Position numbers and translations under genes: made by a program | NCBI GenBank assembly: GCA_947247005.1 | Contig: OX365952.1 | Span: 31,498,222 to 31,562,221, forward strand | DNA length: 64,000 bases | DNA from: Spisula solida | Lineage: Eukaryota; Mollusca; Bivalvia; Venerida; Mactridae | Direction: 5' to 3' | Notes under the pieces: model-generated | The model's input: only the letters and a program-made list of their open reading frames with translations | What the model was told of the DNA's origin: nothing | The model's database searches: none | Shown here: positions 55,691 to 64,000 of the stretch, piece by piece | How the letters are laid out: every line of letters starts with the position of its first letter | How positions within the stretch are numbered: the first letter of the stretch is position 1

Positions 55691-58055
55691 TTCCGTAGCA
55701 AAGGAACTTTGATGTTTCCAGCATTCCAACTTCCCAGTTTAGACATTATTCTTTCTAATGAATTTATTACGATCTCTTGAAGTTTGATATCGTAATAAAT
55801 ACACCTAACATTACTTTTTGAATCCTACAAATAAAATCAACATCGAAATACTCACATCTGTACATCGAGAAGCAATCGGATCTTGCCAATTATACAGTAT
55901 AACGATTCTGGCTAGGTGTCAAAATTATGATAAAGTGTATGGATCAAAAATCAATTTAACAAACCCTAAGTATTAGATTCCCATCTATAAATAGTAGGAT
56001 AATCAACACCTTTATATTGGCATCATATACGCTCACCATGTCGCCAACATTATACAATTTCTCTTTTCACGCGAGCATAAGCTGCATGCTATTATTTTGC
56101 AATTTTCTGTCTTTATTGTAAATGAGTCCTAATAAAATGTAAAGTCTGTTTATTGCAGTCATACGGCAGATATTACTGAAATTAGCGTCGAACAATCTGG
56201 AATGATTTATAGTATATGCTTTATTCACAGAATAATAATAAAATGCAAGCAGGGTCCTTAACGATGATTTAGAGTTTACAGGAAAATATGAGCGTTGAAT
56301 ATTTTTGCATGTGCCAGCAGCGAATAAGAAGCCGCCGCGGCACCTGGTTAGCCGTTACTATAGCTTATTGATATATTAAACATATTTGTTCCGTGCTCAG
56401 TGTGAAATAGTTTATATTGTAATAGATCTACACTTGATCATTTTCAATTATATCGGCATCTACTATATAAATTGCTTATAATAGGATAGGATTTGACTTC
56501 AATCTTATATATAAAGTATAATTTATTATCATTCCGTTCACTAAGTGCTTTAATAAATGGCGCTAAAATGTTCAGCAAAAGATCTTGATATTTGGGATAA
56601 TGTTATACATGTAATTATAGAAGCTTTTCCGATTGTATTCCAGGCGTTAGCCAGACGAAACTCTCGATTCTCATTTTGTCTGGATTTTTGTTATGTCGGA
56701 GACATTAAATGTTCACAATGAAAACATGTAGGATGTTTTTCTGACTTATTTAAGGTGCGAATATTGTGGACCGTATTTGAACCAAGCCCGAACAACTGAT
56801 GGTGATCTAGGACCCATGTCGACAGCTTTTGGTAGGTCTTCGAACTACGAACTTCACACATATCTTACTAACATCATTTTTGAAAAGTAAAGTTAGTTTT
56901 GTAGATGGACGATACGTTTAATTCAAACCCATGCATCGCATTTCTGTTGCAAGCGTCAAATTCATAAATACTAGATAAACATGTGAAAAACAACAAAGTG
57001 TTCATGTTCAGCGTGTTGAATATAAATTTACGTAACTTACTCCTGACATGCGTAATGAAACCCGATGTACCACGTGTCGGGCCTCTTACTTTCCCCCAGC
57101 CTTTCACCAAACTATCTCCAACCGAGACTGAGCAATAACGCAACTAATTGTATGTTAACTAGCGTACAAGAAAACACCATTAGTCCTAGTACCATGCTGC
57201 TTGTTGTTATATCTTTATTCTTTACGACTGAAAAACTTTGATTTATAACATGGTAGGGTTTCTGTGTTAATCGTCCTATACAGTATCTTTCTCGTAAACT
57301 ATATCATTTATGTTATTTTTAATGTGTTTAGACGCATTGCCAGTCAACAATGGTAAATTGAATACAGAATTCTTGGCGAGCTGGCTCTCCATGTAGTTTT
57401 TATGTTGAAGCAGGCAAAATGTGTTCAAATTACATGTGCCTGACAAACTAATAAACCAAGCAATGCGATAGTGCTACATATCTGCACACCAATGCGGAGA
57501 TACTGCACTCAAATACTTACAAAAAGCCGATGTAATAACTATAGTATCAACTTAACATGACGTCATGAAATTTCACTTAAACTAATAAAAAGTCAATGAG
57601 TATATTGTACGACCATTGCACACACCATATGCGGCCCCCTAAAGAAGTGCAATAACTACGAGATGTAAAGATATACCCATGTTACTCACTGATACGACTC
57701 TTGTGTTGATGCGTACAGAGACGTCGAGGCTCGCTAAGTAATCGTAAAAAGCATGGCAATGTGTTTGTGGTTTTTTTTTGGGGAATCCCATCACATTTTT
57801 TGGGGTAATACGACAATCCAAATCGTCTAAGGTCGCGACAATGCACTCACAACGCAGTTAGTGGACAAAAACTGTATAAATTACAGAAGCATTATAGGAG
57901 AATTAGATTAAGACGATGACGTCCGAAAGATTTGCTTTTTATGTATCACGAAACACGCATAGAAACCCCTTGAGAACCAAGGTGGCATTACGGAACTTAG
58001 TAAACGACATTAATGTACTTAAACTGGTTGTAATTCTAGTGTTGTGCCTAAGTAT
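55691..58055. other. Unassigned DNA
   Basis: A CRE palindrome CATGACGTCATG lies near 57556. Frames at 56874-57143 (-) and 57639-57821 (-) are unrecognised. The ATG frame starting at 57916 runs into the SINE below and has one hydrophobic stretch, so it is probably not a gene. Confidence 0.35.
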
Positions 58056-58253
58056 AAATACTAATTTAATTTATTTTAGGTCGATTGTGAAACGGGTTAT
58101 AAAAGTTATATTCATTACCCCCTATATACTATTGCTGGTTGCATTCACAAACAACAGTGTAAGAGAGTATAAAAGCCATTTTTCCCGCTTTTGATGCCAA
58201 TTAAACTAAGCGACAAGCAACTGGTACCATTTTATTTCGTCTTTGGTATGGCG
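58056..58253 (-). mobile_element. SINE family 2, headless copy
   Basis: On the minus strand GCGCCATACCAAAGACGAAA then TAAAATGGTACCAG leads to a tail containing TTTCACAATCGACCTAAAAT. It matches the body of 43262-43508, but the tRNA-like head is missing and the middle has diverged. Confidence 0.65.
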
Positions 58254-58929
58254 CGTAAAAAACCCTCAGCAATAGCTGAAAAAATGAAGTGTGTTGTTTA
58301 GAATTACATCCAATGAATTGCATTAATATTACATTACCAAGTTTTCAATTTATCATCTGCCATAGCTATGACTTTTTTCTTCTCCATCATTTTGTTAACA
58401 ATTTATAGCAGTATGGACAATGGCCATGTTTCGTCCACTATAACTGACACGGACAAGCTAAGCCCCAGGTCAAACAAACAGAATTGGCAATATCTGTGTT
58501 GTAACCAAATGATTTGATGGATAGCAAATGGCAACCTCTGTAACCATGTCCAGCCACTTTCTCATGTTCAGACATATAATTATTTCCAATTAGGTAATTG
58601 CATTTTAAACGTGGCTGTCTTGATGTGCAGGACCGGTCATTAGGGGATCATTGTACACAATGCAGTCACCTGACCACACCTTGTCGCTTGTAAGATGCGT
58701 TTTAATTCAACAAAGACACATGCTGTTTCTTGTTACGGAAAGGACAACCGTAGCGTGGACGCTGCAATGCAGAATTAAACTCTATCTCTTGCTCTTTAAT
58801 TGGCCACACAATCAAACTGTTTGCAGTAATTTCGCTATCTCTTGACATGTTCAATCATACTATAAGCGACGAATTCAAGTCATAGAGTAGAACCTCTGCT
58901 TCATGATTCGAATCGATGCGGGACCGGAC
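58254..58929. other. Unassigned DNA
   Basis: A 64-codon frame at 58651-58845 has no recognisable features. Confidence 0.4.
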
Positions 58930-59182
58930 TTCAGACAGCTAAAACTAGGTATTTCAGCCGTTTTACTATTAAAACTAGATCATTCAGCTAGGGCATTTAG
59001 CATTTTGATTGCTGAAGCTAGTTCACTCAGCTTTTGGACAGCTGTGGCAGTTCATTTATTTTCTCCTTCGGTTATGTGCTAGGCATTGTGCCTTGTAATT
59101 GTGATATGTGGTGTTTTTATGTTTTCTGTGCTCAATTGGTTAAGTTGATGGCTGTCATCCCTGTCCGACTTTATATTATCTT
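58930..59182 (+). mobile_element. LINE 3' UTR copy 9 (diverged core and tail)
   Basis: Diverged core units (CAGCTAAAACTAGGTATTTC, TCAGCTTTTGGACAGCTG) at 58930-59045 are followed by the tail (CATTGTGCCTTGTAATTGTG ... GTGCTCAATTGGTTAAGTTG ... CATCCCTGTCCGACTTTATA) ending ATTATCTTTT at about 59184. The core here closely resembles that of the 15.5-kb copy. Confidence 0.7.
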
Positions 59183-59371
59183 TTAGCACAGTGTGTAGAA
59201 CACTCGCCCGTCACCCGAGTGCCTCGGGTTCGGCACTGGGTCAGGTATGTTTCACATGACCTAGGCATGTGCTCCACATAAGTATGCAGACTCTGCCAGT
59301 TACATGCTGAGGAGTAAGTTTGTACTAGTTGATAATTAATTCAAGTAAAAACTGGTTTGGTCAATCGACCG
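59183..59371 (+). mobile_element. tRNA-derived SINE, family 3, inserted at a LINE tail end
   Basis: Head TTAGCACAGTGTGTAGAACA (A box), CTCGCCCGTCACCCGAG (anticodon-arm-like) and CGGGTTCGGCAC (B box). The distal body ends in ACTGGTTTGGTCAATCGACCG, recalling the ACTTGTTTCACAATCGACC tail of family 2. It begins exactly where the LINE tail ends. Confidence 0.6.
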
Positions 59372-60442
59372 CCGCTTACTAGTATGTCCAAAAACATTGA
59401 TTAAACCGGAACCCAACCATCAAACTCACCAGATACGCCTCAAGTACATAATCATGTCTAAGTTTTACATCTGATATTATACTGAGCAAATCTTCCAACT
59501 AAACTGTTTTTAAATCTTCAATTATTAAACGTTACAATTACTTATTTTCAATGTTTGGTTCTGTCTGTAAAACCATACCGTTATTTGTAGGGTACAGTCA
59601 CTACAGTGTACGTTGTTATCAAGCGAAGATGATTTGCCAAGGTATGAGTTGTCCTGCTTCTAATACTATAAATGGAATATAATAAAACCAAAGTGGTATG
59701 TTGGCACATTTGTACAATATATCTACACCAAAACTGAATGCATACTTTACTTCGTTTTTGACAGACTGATAATTACCCATCACACCATGTGTCGCTTCAA
59801 GTGAATCACAAGGCAGTTTAGCTATTTAAAATCTTTAATTTCTTGCCGTCTTGAGCAAACCTTCTAATCACAGGTTTGCGACGAATGCCACCTTAGGACA
59901 CGGTGATCAATTTGAAAGTAATACGCGCCATATCCTAACTGAAAATGGCAACTATTGAATCCAGAATAATTTCTTGGAGGGTCGTTTTACGCTAAATGTT
60001 CCAAAGCACGCTACTTGATACATATGTTCCAGTGAAGAACGGGTCTGTTCCTCACGCTCTCCATCCCTGGAGGTAAAAATTGTTCACACTTCCGGTAATC
60101 GCGTCGTCATTTGAGATGCTTCTTGTTTTGGTCTCTTTATTCAAAATTACGGTTTGGTGTTAGAGAAATTGGCTCTCCAAACGAGCGTTTTATGTCTTCG
60201 TGTTGATTTCGTCTGTAATAAATATATTGAAGCACGGTATGACAAATGGTTTCATACAGTTATGCTAGGTCGGTTTATTGTTAATAATTGGTCACAAAAC
60301 CAAACGGGAAAACACCAATAATTGCGAAATTATAAAAAACGCAATTTCCAAACATATTCTCTTAATTTGACCACTTTAATGAATTGAAGCTGGGAAAACT
60401 ACAACAATGAGTTTAATTTAGTATTTCGAACACGTTTTATTG
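59372..60442. other. Unassigned DNA
   Basis: No coding or repeat signal that I can support. Confidence 0.4.
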
Positions 60443-60510
60443 GGAAGCTCGGTTAGCACAGTGACAAAGCAATGGTTTGGCATCCGGGCTACCCCGATAC
60501 GAATACTGTT
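60443..60510 (+). mobile_element. Degenerate tRNA-like SINE head
   Basis: GCTCGGTTAGCACAGTGACA resembles the family-3 A box. CCCCGATACGAATACTG is a poor B box at the right distance. Probably a decayed family-3 head. Confidence 0.35.
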
Positions 60511-62274
60511 ACTTTGTCATCTGTGCCACTGTATACTTGCATATGGTCATATACTTGTTTGCGGACATTGTTTACGAAAGAACATGTGACTGAAAAATGT
60601 ACGAATAAATAAATGTGTAAACACGTTTCATACCAATGTTAACGTAATATAACTAGAGTAAGTGAAATTGTTATATTAATAATGTAGAAATGCATACTGT
60701 AGCCGAGCCACTCACGCAAGTCAGACATAGAACGAATAATCCAAATCCCAAAAATGAATATTTGAAGCAACCGCAATGGATGACATACTGCGGTCTTTGA
60801 ATACCATAAAAGGAGGTACTTATGAATGATAGCTACACCAAAGTAGTCTATTTTTTGTGATCAAGCAATGTCCCAAAAAGTGTGCTTGTGACATGTCTTC
60901 TACTGTCATTTGCCGGGCATCTCTGATGTAAGGAAAGGTTGCTAATTACATGTAATTGCTAAACTATTAGCTGGGGTAGGCGAACACGTAAAAGACATGC
61001 AACAATCAACAGCCCTGGAGAAACATAACTTTTTTTTTAAAACAGACTAACATGTTTTCGACAACGAGATAATACCCTTTAAAACGCGTCATAAAGTTCA
61101 GCATTAGTGTGAATAAAACATCATAACATATAAGAAATACAGTTAAGTTATGCGAACAAGACAAAACAAAACAAAATGGCGTTCAAAATGGTGGTATACA
61201 TATATGTGGCTTTTTTGTGTCTTTCGTACTACGTTTCTTTTTTCGTGTGTATTTGCGGTGTTTTGCTCTGTTGTTTGTGACGACCAATGACGCTTTACCT
61301 GCCCGTTTTATTATTATCTTACTGCGAACCATTCTGTTTGACTATTTATATATTCATTATAAATGCAAATATCTGCATGATTAAAGCAGTAATTCAAAGA
61401 TTGATGTATCTGTTTACGAAATTTAAGTCCCACGAATATTTACCGCAGTGAATAAATAAGTCTGTAATATTCTGTTATCATGATGCTTACTTTTACTCCT
61501 AGTAGATTCTTTAGATATCTTAACGATATTCTTACTTCGTCGGGAACGCCAAAATGCCGCTTATATCATGCCAATTCAGCCGCTTAAATCATTAACACAA
61601 TATAGCTGTGATGGCACGGAGCAATTTTTATTTCAGAGATAAAACATAACGATTGCACAATTTTGTGAGATTTTCCCCCATATAACGTTATTTTATTGCT
61701 TGATATTCCACGCTATTCTATCATATGAAGTAATTGCATAATAAAAATGGTCTTTTGGAAACACACACCGAAATTTCAAGTTAAGATACCAACTTCGTAG
61801 TACCACTAAACATTAAATGTAATAAATAGATAATTAACTTTATTATGCTCTAAAACTGTTATGGAACATCAACGGAAAAGATTTGCAATTAAATGATTTA
61901 TAGCCCCGAATCATATGATTGTACTAAATACATTCCCAGTAGAGGATCTAAATAGTAGGCCGTTTATCTTTATCGTTGTTTGTAGCTTGAATAATATATT
62001 CTTAATCATTTATTACCTCAATAAGCGAACTGGTGTTGTTTTATGTTGTTATATAAATGTTTGCACTCAGTGTCATCGTCAACAACAAAGAGACTAACAT
62101 CAGTAATGCAATAATTATTAATAATGTCATTTAATAAAATATAACCTACCTTTAGGCACATGGCCACGCTTAAAAATTCAAATAATCTCTAGAATATGTC
62201 CACTAGACACCATTGATTCGTAGAACTGTGCTAAATCTGGACATATCCGGACAGTTAACACCAAGCTAAACTCG
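60511..62274. other. Unassigned DNA with a possible LINE-tail relative
   Basis: Near 61204-61322, a T/G-rich stretch ending CTTTACCTGCCCGTTTTATTATTATCTTA recalls the end of the conserved LINE tail. Otherwise AT-rich. The 60-codon frame at 61915-62097 is featureless. Confidence 0.3.
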
Positions 62275-62680
62275 GTCCAGAAGATGCATGCAGGGAAAAC
62301 GCATACTATTTATACCAAAGCAGAAGTTGCAAGCGAAGGAAACAGAAGCAAAACCAATACAAACAAGGACCAGAACAACAGGTGCATTATGTAACAGGCA
62401 AAAGATGCAAGGTCAATTAAAACTTGCACCAAAATGTGCACTCAGCAAAAACATGAACATTTAATACAAGACAAAAACCACAAGCTGTTCGCTGGGAAAA
62501 TACGCAAACTTATTACAAAACATAATCCACAAGGTGCACGAAGGGGTGGGACAGAATATCAATATGAACCTCGGTCTAAAAGGTGCATGCAGAGACGCAG
62601 CACAAAACATACAAAACGCTGACAAGAAAGTGCACAAGCGTTTGAAACACCAGCGATACAAGACACCTATGGGAGATACG
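62275..62680. repeat. Highly degenerate minisatellite, about 49-bp period
   Basis: An AGGTGCATGCAG-like motif (AGATGCATGCAG, AGTTGCAAGCGA, AGGTGCATTATG, ATGTGCACTCAG, AGGTGCACGAAG, AGGTGCATGCAG, AAGTGCACAAGC) recurs at roughly 48-51 bp steps from 62283 to 62627. Intervening sequence is poorly conserved. The 138-codon frame starting at 62534 overlaps it and the SINE fragment, and is not convincing. Confidence 0.4.
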
Positions 62681-62850
62681 CAAACGCAATCATCGTGCAT
62701 GTTTATGATAATATGTAATGATGCAGTGATTTACAGCCCAATGGTAGCTGTTCTTAAAAGTGATAGGTGGTCAGTAAAAGTTAAACAAGCAATGTCGTAT
62801 ACAGCAATGGTCATAAGTATGTGTCTGTTGCATACGGAACTGTCGGTTAA

Positions 62851-62889
62851 ATTATCAACACGTGGTACGGACTTGGAAATCCAAGACGG
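62851..62889. repeat. Direct repeat, left copy (about 37 bp)
   Basis: ATTATCAACACGTGGTACGG and the following 16 bases match 62981-63016 with three substitutions in 36. The two copies bracket a SINE fragment. Confidence 0.85.
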
Positions 62890-62918
62890 TCATCTATATA
62901 GTATATACGTACATTGTA

Positions 62919-62983
62919 TATATGCCTGCCATACTTCAGTGGAAAGCTGACTGACAAATAAAGGTTATGCTCGGCTCGGCATT
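62919..62983 (+). mobile_element. SINE family 1, 3' fragment
   Basis: TATATGCCTGCCATACTTCA, then GTGGAAAGCTGACTGACAAA and TAAAGGTTATGCTCGG, matches the body of the SINEs at 12811-12950 and 4364-4501. The tRNA head is absent, and the 3' end has an extra CTCGG duplication. Confidence 0.85.
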
Positions 62984-63017
62984 ATCAACGCGTGGTACGG
63001 ACTTAAAAATCCAAGAT
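62981..63017. repeat. Direct repeat, right copy (about 37 bp)
   Basis: Partner of 62851-62889. It begins at the final ATT of the SINE fragment. Confidence 0.85.
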
Positions 63018-63529
63018 GACGATCACCTGTAAAAATACCAAGTGTCACCCATATACGAATATAATGTATAAAATGACACATTGAAAAGACCTAGGTTAGA
63101 AAGTGTAAAAGGTCAGAACAAAACAAAACAAACGGAGAGGGAAGCATTCAGCAGACACAGCAGAACACGAAATGGACACAAAATAAAAGAAAAAGTGAAA
63201 TCCAATATTACGAGTACAAATCACAAGGGCAAAATACATCACATGCGCAAGAAAAAATGAAAAAAAGCCTGCCACCAAAGTCTGTCAACTACTGTATAAC
63301 AGGAGCAAGAGCAAGAGCCAGTAGAAAAGAATGAATCATAAGGTTGAACTTCACACTATAAGCACAACCCACCAAGCTACCACGTTAACAACTGTACACA
63401 TGCCTTTTTGAAAATATTAACATTCTTATGATGGACTACAAAGCTGCCAATGGTCACATACAAAATGATTACACAGATTATAATAGGCACTGTGACAGAA
63501 AACAATGGTTGCTATTTTCCTTACATATT
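63018..63529. other. Unassigned DNA with a possible antisense LINE-tail relative
   Basis: At about 63118-63180 the minus strand (TGCTGAATGCTTCCCTCTCCGTTTG) recalls the GAGTGCTGCCTTCCCTGTCCGATTT block of the LINE tail. Tentative. Confidence 0.3.
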
Positions 63530-63790
63530 CTGATTTAACGTTGCTTCAAATATAGCAAAACTAGCATATCCAAGTAATTTGGCCTATTCTGGACAATACC
63601 TCAATCTTTCGTATATCGTTATACTCATTCTATTGTATGAAATTGTTCCAGACAAATCTAAACGCAATTTCGCAGTGGCTGGAAAGGCTATGGTTAGTAG
63701 GTCAATATCCAGCGCTTTCTGTTTTGGCAAAAGTATGTTTAAAGCCTTCTATTACATTAGTCGGGTGCTCCAAATGCTCGTGCAATACCT
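63530..63790 (+). pseudogene. Decayed LINE reverse-transcriptase remnant around the catalytic box
   Basis: Plus-strand translation gives a degraded SDLTLLQI...QVIW, then ILDNTSIFRISL, then LFQTNLNAISQWLERLWLVG and LSVLAKVCLKPS. The order (YINDL-like segment, [YF]ADDTSIF, L..DL..IS.W...W, then a SVLF.K..KP-like segment) is that of the RT palm-to-thumb region of LINE ORF2. At the catalytic box the invariant A-D-D appears as L-D-N, and several stops lie upstream, so it is non-functional. Two overlapping frames (63579-63818 and 63637-63921) reflect frameshifts. Confidence 0.55.
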
Positions 63791-64000
63791 TGATCTCTTG
63801 GTGTCCTTTAGTACGTGATGCACCTGTATTGATTGTAGTGTCATATCCGAATTACGACAATAAGGCTGTAAACAACGGAAGCCTAAAATTCAATTCAATG
63901 CGCAATAGTACGATACGGTAGCTGAAAGAATTAGTAGACAATGTATAATGGTCTGATTTGTTACAAATGCGCTTGAATATAATACTAATAGGTGGGTTGT
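63791..64000. other. Unassigned DNA at window edge
   Basis: It may contain further decayed downstream ORF2 sequence, but no motif is visible. Confidence 0.3.

Noticed and set aside
57916..58194. 92-codon ATG frame with a hydrophobic segment as a small membrane protein
   Set aside because: Its 3' half is the antisense of a family-2 SINE, and the hydrophobic residues come from AT-rich sequence.
62534..62950. 138-codon frame as a gene
   Set aside because: It spans a degenerate minisatellite, a direct repeat and a SINE fragment.

Overview
This window looks like AT-rich, repeat-dense nuclear DNA from an animal. A bivalve mollusc is the best guess. The inference rests on the mix of repeats: several tRNA-derived SINE families, short 5'-truncated LINE copies with C-terminal domains of the kind seen in molluscan and other invertebrate LINEs, many small inverted-repeat elements and long minisatellites. 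There is no prokaryotic organisation, no rRNA, no credible functional tRNA and no host gene I can name. Most open frames are short, start at non-ATG codons and read through repeats.

Layout. 0-4.5 kb holds a 410-bp foldback palindrome, an antisense LINE 3' end with a (GAATT)n tail, and a tRNA-derived SINE (family 1). 6.5-13.6 kb holds a LINE tail, an inverted-repeat MITE, two abutting SINEs, a decayed mariner-like candidate, a second family-1 SINE and another LINE tail. 15.4-18.2 kb holds an antisense LINE remnant with a repeat-bearing 3' UTR and a 29-bp perfect inverted repeat pair 2.2 kb apart. 20-23 kb holds CRE/E-box palindromes and a 106-bp dimeric tandem array split by TTAA-flanked hairpin elements. 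24-28 kb holds a CR1/L2-type LINE 3' end, another LINE 3' UTR copy and a degenerate minisatellite. 32-37 kb is minisatellite territory (42-bp, 37-bp and a two-phase tetranucleotide array). 37-47 kb is rich in small DNA elements: three full copies of one long-TIR family, copies of a TACTGTAAA family and a 136-bp TIR element. 49.6-50.2 kb is the best copy of the LINE with a minisatellite 3' UTR. 53.4-54.6 kb is a 21-bp array open in all six frames. 58-64 kb holds more LINE 3' ends and SINEs, a SINE fragment between long direct repeats, and a reverse-transcriptase remnant whose catalytic box has decayed.

The main biological result is a LINE family whose ORF2 C-terminus runs straight into a 30-bp minisatellite and then a conserved tail of about 120 bp. 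Core and/or tail recur at about eight loci here in both orientations. Two of these loci keep the adjoining ORF2 C-terminus in the matching orientation, which identifies the otherwise anonymous repeat as a LINE 3' UTR. Two weak host-exon candidates (near 28.05 and 30.4 kb) are noted but unproven.
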